Made by a program: the position numbers and the translations under genes. The notes beneath the pieces are model-generated. The model was not told where the DNA came from, ran no database searches, and was given only the letters and a program-made list of their open reading frames with translations. 64,000 nt of DNA from Pseudomonas sp. S06B 330 (GTDB lineage Bacteria > Pseudomonadota > Gammaproteobacteria > Pseudomonadales > Pseudomonadaceae): positions 62,001 through 126,000 of the forward strand of contig NZ_CP088149.1 of NCBI RefSeq assembly GCF_002845275.2. The letters are read 5' to 3'. Positions 22,730 through 33,272 of this stretch are shown in pieces. The first letter of the stretch is position 1. Each line of letters opens with the position of its first letter.

Positions 22730-24538
22730 TCAGCCCTCGATCTCTATCAGGATTTCACCCGGGTTGACCCGGTCGCCCTTGGCCACATGGATGGCAGTGA
22801 CCTTGCCGGCGATCGCCGCCTGTACTTCGGTCTCCATCTTCATCGCCTCGGTGATCAGCACTGGCTGACCGGCCTTGACCATGTCACCTTCCTTGACCAG
22901 TACATCAACGATGTTGCCCGGCATGGTGGTGCTGACGTGGCCCGGTGCACTGGCTTGCTTGCGCTTGCTGCTGCCACCGCCGACGAATTCGTTGAGCGGC
23001 TCGAACACCACTTCTTCCGGCATGCCGTCGATGGACAGGTAGAAGTGGCGCTTGCCTTCGGCCTTGACGCCAACACCGGTGATGTCGACGCGATAGGTTT
23101 CGCCGTGAACGTCGATCACGAACTCGGTCGGTACGCCTTCGCCACTGGCCGAAGCCACGGCGCCCGCTTCCGGAATTGGCAGCAGTACTTCAGGGGTCAG
23201 GGTGCCGGCTTCGCGCTCCTCGAGGAACTTGCGCCCGATGTCCGGGAACATGGCGAAGGTCAGCACGTCTTCTTCCGATTTAGCCAGGTTGCCGATGTCA
23301 GCACGCAACTTGGTCATTTCCGGCTTGAGCAGGTCCGCCGGACGCACATCGATCACCTCTTCGCTGCCGATGGCCTGGCGACGCAGTTGTTCATCGACCA
23401 CACCCGGGGCTTTGCCGTAACCGCCCTGCAGGTACAGCTTCACCTCGTTGGTGATGGTCTTGTAGCGCTCGCCAGCCAGTACGTTGAAGAACGCCTGGGT
23501 ACCGACGATCTGCGAAGTCGGGGTCACCAGCGGCGGGAAACCGAGGTCTTCACGGACCCGCGGGATCTCGGCCAGCACTTCGTTCATGCGATTGAGTGCG
23601 CCCTGCTCCTTGAGCTGGTTGGCCAGGTTGGAAATCATCCCGCCAGGGACCTGGTTTACTTGCACGCGGGTGTCGACCGCGGTGAACTCGCTTTCGAACT
23701 GGTGATACTTTTTGCGTACGGCGTAGAAGTACAGGCCGATTTCCTGCAGCAATTCCAGATCCAGGCCAGTGTCAAACTCACTGCCCTTGAGCGCCGCAAC
23801 CATCGATTCGGTACCAGGATGGCTGGTGCCCCAGGCGAAGCTGGAGATGGCGGTGTCGATATGATCGGCGCCATTCTCGATGGCCTTCATCTGGCACATG
23901 GCAGCCAGGCCAGCGGTATCGTGCGAGTGAATGAACACTGGCAGCGACTGTTCAGCCTTAAGTGCCTTGACCAGTTCGCCGGTGGCGTAAGGAGTCAGCA
24001 GACCAGCCATGTCTTTGATTGCCACCGAGTCGCAACCCATGGCTTCCATCTGTTTGGCTTGAGCCACGAAAGCGTCGATGGTGTGCACTGGGCTGGTGGT
24101 GTAAGCAATAGTGCCCTGAGCGTGCTTGCCAGCAGCCTTAACAGCTTCAATGGCAACGCGCAGGTTACGCACGTCGTTCATGGCGTCGAAGATACGGAAC
24201 ACGTCGATACCGTTGACGGCGGCCTTGGCCACGAAAGCCTTGACCACGTCATCGCTGTAGTGGCGATAGCCGAGCAGGTTTTGCCCGCGCAGAAGCATTT
24301 GCAGACGCGTGTTAGGCAGGGCTGCGCGCAGTTTACGCAGGCGCTCCCACGGGTCTTCCTTGAGGAAGCGCACGCAAGCGTCGAAGGTCGCACCGCCCCA
24401 GACTTCCAGCGACCAGTAGCCGACTTTGTCGAGCTTGTCACAAATAGGCAGCATGTCTTCGGTGCGCATGCGGGTGGCCAGCAGGGACTGGTGGGCGTCG
24501 CGCAGGATTGTGTCGGTAACAAAGATTTTCTTGGACAT
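22730..24538 (-). CDS. pycB: Pyruvate carboxylase subunit B (carboxyltransferase plus biotin carrier)
   Basis: The 602-residue subunit carries carboxyl groups from biotin to pyruvate, giving oxaloacetate. The carboxyltransferase TIM barrel covers about residues 5-300 (TDTILRDAHQSLLATRMRT; metal-binding HSHDTAG at about 206-212), the conserved PYC_OADA domain about 320-450, and the biotinyl domain the last 70 residues with the biotinylated lysine in EAMKMETEV. The ATG at 24538 starts MSKKIFVTDT. Together with pycA it forms the two-subunit pyruvate carboxylase of pseudomonads. Homology alone would also allow an oxaloacetate decarboxylase alpha chain, but no beta/gamma membrane subunits are present. 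Confidence 0.92.
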   Translation of the reverse strand: MSKKIFVTDTILRDAHQSLLATRMRTEDMLPICDKLDKVGYWSLEVWGGATFDACVRFLKEDPWERLRKLRAALPNTRLQMLLRGQNLLGYRHYSDDVVKAFVAKAAVNGIDVFRIFDAMNDVRNLRVAIEAVKAAGKHAQGTIAYTTSPVHTIDAFVAQAKQMEAMGCDSVAIKDMAGLLTPYATGELVKALKAEQSLPVFIHSHDTAGLAAMCQMKAIENGADHIDTAISSFAWGTSHPGTESMVAALKGSEFDTGLDLELLQEIGLYFYAVRKKYHQFESEFTAVDTRVQVNQVPGGMISNLANQLKEQGALNRMNEVLAEIPRVREDLGFPPLVTPTSQIVGTQAFFNVLAGERYKTITNEVKLYLQGGYGKAPGVVDEQLRRQAIGSEEVIDVRPADLLKPEMTKLRADIGNLAKSEEDVLTFAMFPDIGRKFLEEREAGTLTPEVLLPIPEAGAVASASGEGVPTEFVIDVHGETYRVDITGVGVKAEGKRHFYLSIDGMPEEVVFEPLNEFVGGGSSKRKQASAPGHVSTTMPGNIVDVLVKEGDMVKAGQPVLITEAMKMETEVQAAIAGKVTAIHVAKGDRVNPGEILIEIEG

Positions 24539-24549
24539 TATGGAATTCC

Positions 24550-25965
<1,416 letters not shown>

Positions 25966-26101
25966 TGGAGTATTCCCAAGGCCGCTAGAACAAACGATCC
26001 GGCACCGCCGGTCGGCGCGTGACCAATCGTCGCTGGCCAGTCGCATCTTTACCCTAGCGCTGTCTCTGGATAAACAAAAATCAATATTTATTAGGGCGTG
26101 C

Positions 26102-26117
26102 ATAAGCAAAAGCTTAT
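26102..26117. promoter_or_regulatory. Candidate PycR operator
   Basis: ATAAGC-AAAA-GCTTAT, a perfect interrupted palindrome, 36 bp before the pycR ATG in the pycA-pycR divergent region. LysR proteins commonly bind such a site in front of their own gene. Confidence 0.45.
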
Positions 26118-26153
26118 AGTGCTGTTACAAGGTTTTGCCAGGGCAGAGACAAA

Positions 26154-27116
26154 ATGCGTAAGTCATTGATGCGTATGACATTGCGTCAACTACAAATCTT
26201 CAATGAGGTCTGTGACCTACGCTCCTACAGCCGGGCGGCTGAGGAGATGAACCTGACACAACCCGCCGTTAGTCTACAAATCCGTCAGCTCGAAGAACTG
26301 GTGGGGCAGCCGTTGTTCGAGTATGTCGGCAAGAAGCTGTACCTTACCGAAGCTGCAGAAGCCCTGCAGCGTGCCAGCCGCGACATCTTTGGCCGCCTGG
26401 AAAGCCTTGATATGCAGCTCTCCGACATGCAGGGGTCCTTGCAGGGGCACTTGAAGCTGGCGGTTGAGTCCAGCGCCAAATACTTCGTGCCGCACCTGTT
26501 CGCTGCCTTCAAGCGCATGCATCCAGAGGTCAATCTTACCCTCACCGTGGTCAACCGCGCCCAGGCCATCCGGCGACTTTCCGACAACCGCGACGACCTG
26601 ATCATCATGTCGATGGTGCCGCAAGACATGGGGCTGGAGTTCTTACCTTTCCTCAATAACCCCATCGTCGCCGTTGCCCCCCCCGATCATCCCCTGTGCA
26701 AACTGGAAAAGCTGCGCCTGCAGGACCTGGAGCCCCATACGTTATTAGTACGCGAACAAGGCTCAGGGACACGAAAAGCATGCGAGGAGTACTTCAAGGA
26801 AAAACGCGTGCACTTCACCCAAACCCTGGAAGTTGCCTCCACGGATGCCCAGCGCGAGTGTGTGATTGCCGGCCTCGGCATCGCTCTGCTGACCCGCCAT
26901 GCGCTGAATCTGGAATTGGCCACTGGCGTGCTTTGCGAATTACCGGTTGAAGAGCTTCCGTTGTATCGCAGTTGGTGTGTAGTGCAAGCCAAGGCCAAGC
27001 GGCAGTCGCCGGTGGCCTTGGCCTTTCTTGCGTTCATCCGTAGCGAACGTGCGCAAATCAGCGCGCTTGTTGAACGCTTTTCGGGGAACCTGCCGCCGAT
27101 ACCTGCCACACATTGA
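26154..27116 (+). CDS. pycR: LysR-family regulator PycR
   Basis: A 320-residue LysR regulator: HTH at residues 8-67 (LRQLQIFNEVCDLRSYSRAAEEMNLTQPAVSLQIRQLEELVGQPLF) and a co-inducer domain to about 305. Its place divergent from pycA is the same as that of PycR in P. aeruginosa (known from that organism as a regulator of pyruvate carboxylase). I chose the first ATG at 26154; others at 26169 and 26175 are possible. Its last 59 bp overlap a convergent small gene. Confidence 0.88.
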   Translation: MRKSLMRMTLRQLQIFNEVCDLRSYSRAAEEMNLTQPAVSLQIRQLEELVGQPLFEYVGKKLYLTEAAEALQRASRDIFGRLESLDMQLSDMQGSLQGHLKLAVESSAKYFVPHLFAAFKRMHPEVNLTLTVVNRAQAIRRLSDNRDDLIIMSMVPQDMGLEFLPFLNNPIVAVAPPDHPLCKLEKLRLQDLEPHTLLVREQGSGTRKACEEYFKEKRVHFTQTLEVASTDAQRECVIAGLGIALLTRHALNLELATGVLCELPVEELPLYRSWCVVQAKAKRQSPVALAFLAFIRSERAQISALVERFSGNLPPIPATH

Positions 27117-27276
27117 TGGCCTGCAATTCGGGATAGTCGGCTATTTCCTGGAGCAGGCGGCGCTGTTCGGAGTAACTTTCGATCGCGCGGCGAAACTCCA
27201 TGCGGCGCTGATCTTTCTCCTGCTGTTTGCGGGATTTTGCGTTGGGTTGGTACGAGCCATCGAGTTCACGAGCCAT
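27058..27276 (-). CDS. Small conserved hypothetical protein, highly charged
   Basis: A 72-residue protein, MARELDGSYQPNAKSRKQQEKDQRR at the start, followed by a helical, charged middle (EFRRAIESYSEQRRLLQEIADYPELQAI) and a short polar tail. It has no signal peptide or membrane segment. The ATG at 27276 is preceded by GGGAG at 8 bp, a strong ribosome site, which is why I count it as real. Its 3' end runs 59 bp into the end of pycR on the opposite strand. The function is unknown; the helical basic composition would suit a nucleic-acid or ribosome-associated protein, which is a guess. Confidence 0.68.
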   Translation of the reverse strand: MARELDGSYQPNAKSRKQQEKDQRRMEFRRAIESYSEQRRLLQEIADYPELQAINVWQVSAAGSPKSVQQAR

Positions 27277-27379
27277 TGCATATCTCCCTGATCGAGTGCG
27301 GGAGTTCAGCGTGGCGCGTGCGGGTTACAGTTTGGCGGCGCGGCGGTTACAGGTGGGTTAAACCTGCTCCCAGGGCGCT

Positions 27380-28246
27380 TCAGTCGTCCATTGCCTTCAC
27401 TGACTTGGGTGACAAACGCAGGCTGCGCAAGCTGCGTTTAACGCTCTTGAGGTGATTGACCAGGCTCGGACCGCGGGCCATGGCCACACCCATGGCGAGC
27501 ACATCAATCACTACCAGGTGGGCGATACGCGAAGTCAGCGGAGTGTAGATCTCTGTGTCTTCGTGGACGTCGATCGCCAGATTGACCGTCGACAGCTCAG
27601 CCAGCGGTGTCTGGCTCGGGCACAGGGTAATCAGGGTGGCGCCGCTTTCACGAACCAGGTTGGCCGTGATCAGCAGGTCTTTGGAACGCCCCGATTGCGA
27701 GATGCAGATGGCTACATCACCCGGTTTGAGGGTTACTGCCGACATTGCCTGCATATGCGGATCAGAGTACGCCGCTGCCGTCAGCAGCAGGCGGAAGAAC
27801 TTGTGCTGGGCATCAGCCGCCACTGCACCCGAAGCACCAAAACCATAAAACTCGACGCGTTGAGCCTGGGCCATGGCCGAAACTGCCCGCTGCAAGGCCT
27901 GAGGGTCAAGGTGCTCGCGCACTTCCATCAGCGTATGCAGGGTGGTGTCGAAAATCTTCAGGCTGTAGTCAGCGACCGAGTCGTCTTCATGAATAGCGAA
28001 CTGGCCAAAACTGGCACCCGCCGCCAGGCTTTGGGCCAGCTTGAGCTTGAGATCCTGGAACCCGGAGCAACCAATGGCTCGGCAAAAGCGCACGATGGTC
28101 GGCTCGCTGATACCAACGCTATGGGCAAGATCGGCCATGGAGCTGTGCATGACGGCTGCGGGATCAAGCAGCACGTGATCGGCAACCTTCAGTTCCGATT
28201 TGCGTAGCAGATGGCGCGACTGGGCGATGTGTTGCAACAGATTCAA
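27380..28246 (-). CDS. RpiR/HexR-like sugar-phosphate regulator
   Basis: A 288-residue regulator with an N-terminal RpiR HTH (about residues 1-78: SSMADLAHSVGISEPTIVRFCRAIGCSGFQDLKLKLAQSL) and a C-terminal SIS domain (about 125-260: VEFYGFGASGAVAADAQHKF and VAICISQSGRSKDLL). It is similar to HexR, the regulator of Entner-Doudoroff genes that senses KDPG, but lies beside a second zwf. The ATG is at 28246. A perfect palindrome lies between it and zwf, so it probably represses one or both. Confidence 0.9.
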   Translation of the reverse strand: MNLLQHIAQSRHLLRKSELKVADHVLLDPAAVMHSSMADLAHSVGISEPTIVRFCRAIGCSGFQDLKLKLAQSLAAGASFGQFAIHEDDSVADYSLKIFDTTLHTLMEVREHLDPQALQRAVSAMAQAQRVEFYGFGASGAVAADAQHKFFRLLLTAAAYSDPHMQAMSAVTLKPGDVAICISQSGRSKDLLITANLVRESGATLITLCPSQTPLAELSTVNLAIDVHEDTEIYTPLTSRIAHLVVIDVLAMGVAMARGPSLVNHLKSVKRSLRSLRLSPKSVKAMDD

Positions 28247-28290
28247 GGGCAGGACTCGGTTATGATCGACTGACCGGGTTGTAGCTTTCT

Positions 28291-28305
28291 TGTAGTTATA
28301 CTACA
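28291..28305. promoter_or_regulatory. RpiR/HexR-type operator
   Basis: TGTAGT-TAT-ACTACA is a perfect 6+3+6 palindrome, 45 bp before the regulator ATG and 46 bp before the zwf start. It resembles the HexR consensus (TGTA...TACA core). It would control both divergent genes. Confidence 0.75.
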
Positions 28306-28350
28306 TGACCGGCGACCCGCCCAGCTAAACGAACTAGGAGAGTGGTGGTA

Positions 28351-29793
28351 TTGACTATCCCTTGCGACATCATGGTGTTCGGCGGCACCGGTGATCTGGC
28401 CCTGCACAAACTGCTTCCGGCGCTCTACCATCTGTATCGTGAGGCTCGCCTGCACCCCGCCGTGCGCATCATTGCCCTGGCGCGCAGCGCACTGCCACGT
28501 ACTGAATTTCTCAAGCTCGCCGAACGCCGCTGTCGGGCACAGATTGCCCGCGTTGACTTCGACGACGACGTTTGGGCGCGCTTTTGCGCGCGCCTCGACT
28601 ACTTCCCCATGGACGCCTCACAAAGCGCTGACTTCGTGCGTCTGGCGCGTTTTCTCGGCGAAGCGGGCGGACTGACGCGGATCTACTACCTGGCCACCGC
28701 ACCAAACCTGTTTGTGCCCATCGCCAACCACCTGAAAATTGCCGGCCTGGTCGATCATGACGCGCGCATCGTCCTGGAAAAACCGATCGGCCACTCGCTG
28801 GAATCGGCCACCGCAATCAACGAAGCCATCGGCGCGGTGTTTGCAGAGTCCCAAGTGTTTCGCATCGATCACTACCTGGGTAAGGAGACGGTGCAGAATC
28901 TCATGGCACTGCGGTTCGCCAATGCCCTGCTGGAACCGGTATGGCGCAATAATCAGGTTGATCATGTACAGATCAGCGTCTGCGAAACACTCGGCGTAGA
29001 AAACCGCGGCGCCTACTACGACCGTGCTGGCGCTACTCGCGACATGCTACAAAACCACCTGCTCCAACTCCTCTGCCTGGTAGCCATGGAACCGCCCGCG
29101 CAGTTCGAAGCAGAAGCGGTGCGCGACGAGAAGGTGAAAATTCTCAGGGCGCTCAAACCCATTGCCGGCCAGGATGTGCAGGACAAGACGGTGCGCGGCC
29201 AGTACAGCGCCGGCAAAATCGGCGGCCAGGAAGTTCCGGCGTATTACTTCGAGAAAGATGTCGACAACGACAGCGATACCGAGACCTTCGTCGCCGTTGA
29301 AGCGCATATCAATAACTGGCGCTGGGCCGGCGTGCCGTTCTATTTGCGTACCGGTAAGCGCCTTGCCAAGCGTTCATCGCAGATTGTCATCCAGTTTAAG
29401 CCGGTACCCCATCGCCTGTTCGAAGGCGACCAGGCGAATCAGCTACTGATTCAGCTGCAGCCGGATGAGCGCATCAGCCTGCAAATGATGACCAAGACGC
29501 CAGGTAAGGGCATGCGCTTGGAGCCGGTGGAACTGAACCTGAACCTGGCTCAGGTGTTCGGCCAGACTCGGCGCTGGGACGCCTATGAACGGCTGCTGCT
29601 GGATGTGCTCGAAGGCGACTCTACGCTGTTCATGCGCCGTGACGAGGTCGAGGCGGCCTGGGCCTGGATCGACCCAATCCTCAACGGCTGGGAAGAGCAC
29701 TTCCAGGCGCCCAGGCCCTACCCTGCCGGCTCCAATGGGCCGGAGCAGGCCCATAGCCTGCTGGCACGTCAGGGTAGTAGCTGGCACGGCTGA
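28351..29793 (+). CDS. zwf: Glucose-6-phosphate 1-dehydrogenase
   Basis: Oxidises glucose 6-phosphate to 6-phosphogluconolactone at the entry to the Entner-Doudoroff and pentose phosphate routes. The 480-residue protein has the N-terminal nucleotide fold VFGGTGDLALHKLLPAL, the active-site signature FRIDHYLGKETVQNLM (about residues 168-183) and the C-terminal RTGKRLAKRSSQIVI. I chose the TTG at 28351 because AGGAG lies 9 bp upstream and the product starts MTIPCDIMVFGG; GTG codons at 28342 and 28345 are alternatives. Pseudomonads have a second zwf in the hexR-edd-eda region, so this is probably a paralogue. Confidence 0.92.
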   Translation: MTIPCDIMVFGGTGDLALHKLLPALYHLYREARLHPAVRIIALARSALPRTEFLKLAERRCRAQIARVDFDDDVWARFCARLDYFPMDASQSADFVRLARFLGEAGGLTRIYYLATAPNLFVPIANHLKIAGLVDHDARIVLEKPIGHSLESATAINEAIGAVFAESQVFRIDHYLGKETVQNLMALRFANALLEPVWRNNQVDHVQISVCETLGVENRGAYYDRAGATRDMLQNHLLQLLCLVAMEPPAQFEAEAVRDEKVKILRALKPIAGQDVQDKTVRGQYSAGKIGGQEVPAYYFEKDVDNDSDTETFVAVEAHINNWRWAGVPFYLRTGKRLAKRSSQIVIQFKPVPHRLFEGDQANQLLIQLQPDERISLQMMTKTPGKGMRLEPVELNLNLAQVFGQTRRWDAYERLLLDVLEGDSTLFMRRDEVEAAWAWIDPILNGWEEHFQAPRPYPAGSNGPEQAHSLLARQGSSWHG

Positions 29794-29878
29794 AGGGTTT
29801 CCAGCTCCTTCGCAGACCTCGATAGCAGCAGGATGGGCTTGCAACATGAGTTGCACACCATTATCGAGGATTCAAGAC

Positions 29879-30202
29879 ATGACCATTAAAACCAAGGATT
29901 GGAGTATTCAAAATGACCTGATGCCAGGCATCGGAGGTGGAAGCTTTCGGGTGCGAGGCACCATCACCGTTGCCAACCCAGGCATCAAACCGGTACTGGT
30001 AAAGGCCAAGATCCAGGACAAATCTTTTGGCTTGAACCTGGAGCTTCAACTGGAGCAAGAAGAAGGCATGTTCATGCAGATGCTGACCGATAAAGAAGTC
30101 TGCTTCGAAATGTCCGGCGATCACAGCTATATCCCGTGGGTGAACGTGATACATGAAGGTGAGCAGCTGACTACCATCAAAAAAGTCATCACCACCAACT
30201 GA
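29879..30202 (+). CDS. Hypothetical protein, beta-rich, 107 residues
   Basis: A small protein, MTIKTKDWSIQNDLMPGIGG at the start, with alternating beta-type segments (FRVRGTITVANPGIKPVLVKAKIQ, LNLELQLEQEEGMFMQML, YIPWVNVIHEGEQLTTIKKV). No signal peptide, membrane segment, cysteine pair or catalytic motif is visible. The ATG at 29879 follows GAGGA at 7 bp. It follows zwf on the same strand, so co-transcription is possible. A conserved hairpin follows its stop. I do not recognise a family. Confidence 0.72.
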   Translation: MTIKTKDWSIQNDLMPGIGGGSFRVRGTITVANPGIKPVLVKAKIQDKSFGLNLELQLEQEEGMFMQMLTDKEVCFEMSGDHSYIPWVNVIHEGEQLTTIKKVITTN

Positions 30203-30210
30203 CGCGTTCT

Positions 30211-30235
30211 GTAGCAGGCCTCCAAGGCCTGCTAC
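30211..30235. other. Hairpin between converging genes
   Basis: Perfect 11-bp arms GTAGCAGGCCT and AGGCCTGCTAC with loop CCA. It covers the stop codon of the minus-strand PAS-GGDEF-EAL gene. AAAAA follows on the plus strand and TTTTT precedes on the minus strand, so it is not a standard terminator in either direction, though it may end both transcripts. Confidence 0.6.
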
Positions 30236-33048
30236 TGCAAAAAGCGGGTCATGCTACGCCCCAGTAGAGCGCTGAATGCACAGGCATCCACGGGTTTACT
30301 GATCAGGTAGCCCTGTACCTCGTCACAGCCCTGCTTACGCAACAAGGCCAACTGCTCCGGGGTTTCCACGCCTTCGGCAACCACTTTCAAGTCCAGGCTC
30401 TTGGCCATGGCAATAATTGCCCGGGTTATCGCGGCGTCTTCACTGCCTTCGTGCAGGCCTCGGATAAAGGCCTGGTCGATTTTGACGTAATCCACCGGAA
30501 AACGCTTGAGGTAGCTGAGCGATGAATAGCCGGTGCCAAAATCATCAATCGCCAGTTTGACGCCAAGCGCATGCAATTGCTCAAACGTGGTAATGATGTG
30601 CTCGACACTATCGAGCAACTGGCTCTCGGTCAGCTCCAGCTCCAACAATTGCGGGGCCAAGCCACTCTCCTCCAGGACCTGGCGCACCAGACTGACCAGT
30701 TTTCCCTGACGCAATTGGTACACCGACAGATTCACCGAGACACGAATCGGCGCCAGACCTTGGCGCTGCCACTCGCAGGCCTGCCAACACGCCTGGCGCA
30801 GGACGAACTCGCCAATCGGAGCGATCAATCCGGTCTCTTCGGCCAAACCGATGAACTCACTCGGCGGCACCATGCCCCACTGCGGGTGTTGCCAGCGCAC
30901 CAAGGCTTCGGCGCCAAGCAGCCGCCCTTGGCGCAAGCACAGCTTGGGTTGGTAGTAGACCAACAACTGCCGCTCCTCGATGGCCTTGCGCAGGTGATTC
31001 TCCAACTGCAGGCGCTCAAGAGTGCTGGCCCGCAAGTTTTCGGTGTAGAACTGGAAGCTGTTACCACCCAGATGCTTGGCATGTTGCTTGGCCATATCCG
31101 CCTGGCTGATCAGCGCTTTCAGGTCGAAAGTAGCATCTGAGAGCAAGCTGATACCCACCGAGGCGCTGATCACCATCTCGTGACCCTCCAGGCGCAGCGG
31201 CACACGCAGCTTGTCCAGCAACCGCGTGGTTACCCGTACCAGGCTGGACAGATTGGTGTAGCCATCGAACAACACGGCGAATTCATCACCGGACAAACGC
31301 GCCACGGTATCGGCTTCCGGCACAGCGTTGGCGATACGTTGGGCCATCTGCTTGAGCAATTGGTCGGCCAGTTCATGGCCCAGGCTTTCATTGAGCAATT
31401 TGAAGCGATCAAGGTCTATGTGCAGCAGCGCCAGGCTGCGACCGTTCAACCGTACTCGCTGCCCTGCATCGTGTAAGCGCAGGCGGAACAGTGCGCGGTT
31501 GGCCAGCCCGGTCAGCTCGTCAAAATGCGCCAGATAACGCAAACGCTCTTCCGATTCCCGGCGAGCCGACAGGTCGGTGAAAAAGCCGACAACATGGCTG
31601 ATATTGCCGCGGGCATCACGCACCCCATTGAGTTGCAGCCACTGCGGGTATAGCTCGCCATTTTTGCGCGCTTCCACCAGCTCGCCCTGCCAGCGGCCCT
31701 GCTGGTCCAGCGCTTGCTCAATGGCCACACTATGGCGCCGCGCATCGCGACTGCAAGGCAGCTCCAGCACATTGCGCGAGAGCAATTCTTCACGGCAATA
31801 ACCGGTGACTTCGCAATACGCTTGGTTGACGGCCAATAGCAGGAAGTCCGGGTCGAGGATGGCAATGCCTTCGCTCGCCGCCTCAAATACCGTGGCCGCC
31901 AGACGTTGCTGTTGTTCCTGGTTTTTTTGCGCGGAAATGTCGCGGCGCGTGCCCAGCATGCGCAGGACCCTGCCATCAGCACCGTGCTGCACGGCCCGAC
32001 CGCGGTCTTCAATCCAGCACCAGTGGCCCAGGCTGTGGCGTACACGGTACTCGACGCGGTAGTCCTCGGTGCGGCCCTTGAGGTGCTCGACCAGCGTCCG
32101 CTTCAGCAACGGCAGGTCGTCCGGATGCAGACGCGGTTTGAGGTCATTGCGCACACTGCGTACCTGGGCCGAATCAAGCCCAAACAGCTCGCGTAGCTGG
32201 GTATGGTGGATCTCATCAGTCTCCAGATTCCAATCCCACAGCCCCAATTCACTGGCCTCTAGCGCCAGCGCCAAGCGCGACTCCAGGCCAGCCTGTGCCT
32301 CACGCAATTGCTCCTCGATCAAACGTCGGTGCTGGACTTCGCCTGCCAACGCCTGATTGAGCCGCTCACTACGTTGCTGGGCGCTCTGCAGATGCTCAAT
32401 CAGTGCCTGATTCTGAAAGCGTTTGAGTAGGCCGCGCTCAATCAGGCGATTAACCTGCCAAGCCACCACCAGCAATGCACCTAGTAATATCAGCCCGAGC
32501 CAGCCCCATCCCCATTGGTGTTGGTCGCCATTGAAGAATAGAAAAGCGATCGGCGGTAACAGACAGGGCAAGGTAAAGCTGAGAAAGGCTGGCAGGCTGA
32601 CGGCATAGGCAATGCTCGCCGATAGCGTCGCCGCCCCGAGCAAGCCGAACACCCACGCCTGCTGTACGAAGTTATCCACAGGGACCAGAGCGATCGCTGC
32701 ACTGGCCAAGGTCAAGCCACTGAAGGCCGAGCCCAGCAGAAACATTCGCCACCAGCTCGGCTGAGCCTGACGTTCAGGCATGGCCGAGTCAAAGGCAGCT
32801 ACCTGTATAACTCGTAAGGCAACCAACGCCATTAGCCAGACCACCCAAACGCTGACCAGCAGCGATCGCGCCGGGCTCCAGAGCAACCAGGCACAGACCA
32901 GTCCGTTGAGCAGCATGAACAAGGTAGGCAGCAGTGAGCCTTGATAGAGCAGACGGGTGCGCTCTACCGCCAACTGCGTTGCGAATTGCTTACGAATACT
33001 CCCACGTGTCCCCAGTGGCACGTCGACGGAGCTAAAACCCGATGTCAT
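30232..33048 (-). CDS. Membrane-bound PAS-GGDEF-EAL cyclic-di-GMP enzyme
   Basis: A 938-residue inner-membrane signalling protein. About residues 30-195 hold several hydrophobic segments, then a short coiled coil ([21 protein letters not shown]), two PAS domains (about 245-370 and 375-500), GGDEF (about 505-665) and EAL (about 675-930). The GGDEF motif reads SGDEF, which can be active, and the RxxD product-inhibition site is absent. The EAL domain has [34 protein letters not shown] and EGVET, so phosphodiesterase activity is likely. I chose the ATG at 33048; the ribosome site is weak. Confidence 0.9.
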   Translation of the reverse strand: MTSGFSSVDVPLGTRGSIRKQFATQLAVERTRLLYQGSLLPTLFMLLNGLVCAWLLWSPARSLLVSVWVVWLMALVALRVIQVAAFDSAMPERQAQPSWWRMFLLGSAFSGLTLASAAIALVPVDNFVQQAWVFGLLGAATLSASIAYAVSLPAFLSFTLPCLLPPIAFLFFNGDQHQWGWGWLGLILLGALLVVAWQVNRLIERGLLKRFQNQALIEHLQSAQQRSERLNQALAGEVQHRRLIEEQLREAQAGLESRLALALEASELGLWDWNLETDEIHHTQLRELFGLDSAQVRSVRNDLKPRLHPDDLPLLKRTLVEHLKGRTEDYRVEYRVRHSLGHWCWIEDRGRAVQHGADGRVLRMLGTRRDISAQKNQEQQQRLAATVFEAASEGIAILDPDFLLLAVNQAYCEVTGYCREELLSRNVLELPCSRDARRHSVAIEQALDQQGRWQGELVEARKNGELYPQWLQLNGVRDARGNISHVVGFFTDLSARRESEERLRYLAHFDELTGLANRALFRLRLHDAGQRVRLNGRSLALLHIDLDRFKLLNESLGHELADQLLKQMAQRIANAVPEADTVARLSGDEFAVLFDGYTNLSSLVRVTTRLLDKLRVPLRLEGHEMVISASVGISLLSDATFDLKALISQADMAKQHAKHLGGNSFQFYTENLRASTLERLQLENHLRKAIEERQLLVYYQPKLCLRQGRLLGAEALVRWQHPQWGMVPPSEFIGLAEETGLIAPIGEFVLRQACWQACEWQRQGLAPIRVSVNLSVYQLRQGKLVSLVRQVLEESGLAPQLLELELTESQLLDSVEHIITTFEQLHALGVKLAIDDFGTGYSSLSYLKRFPVDYVKIDQAFIRGLHEGSEDAAITRAIIAMAKSLDLKVVAEGVETPEQLALLRKQGCDEVQGYLISKPVDACAFSALLGRSMTRFLQ

Positions 33049-33272
33049 AGGCAGTGTTCTTGTAATGGTTAGCCCTAAACGAGCACGGAGCATACACAAG
33101 CCAGCGCCTGGGCCAAACTGCTCTGGATCATTATTCTGCCAGCCGGTTTTCCGACGAAAAGCGCTCAAGCGCGCAGGCCTTGGGCTAGCGGTCGGTGACC
33201 GGTCGGTCGCTGCTGCCAAGTTTTTCTACTGTATATTTGCCCAAGGGTTGCCCGCGCCCCTAAAATGGTCGA

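Noticed and set aside
33229..33244. LexA box before uvrD (CTGTATAT...)
   Set aside because: Only the first half (CTGT) fits; the second half CCAA does not match ACAG, so SOS control is not supported.
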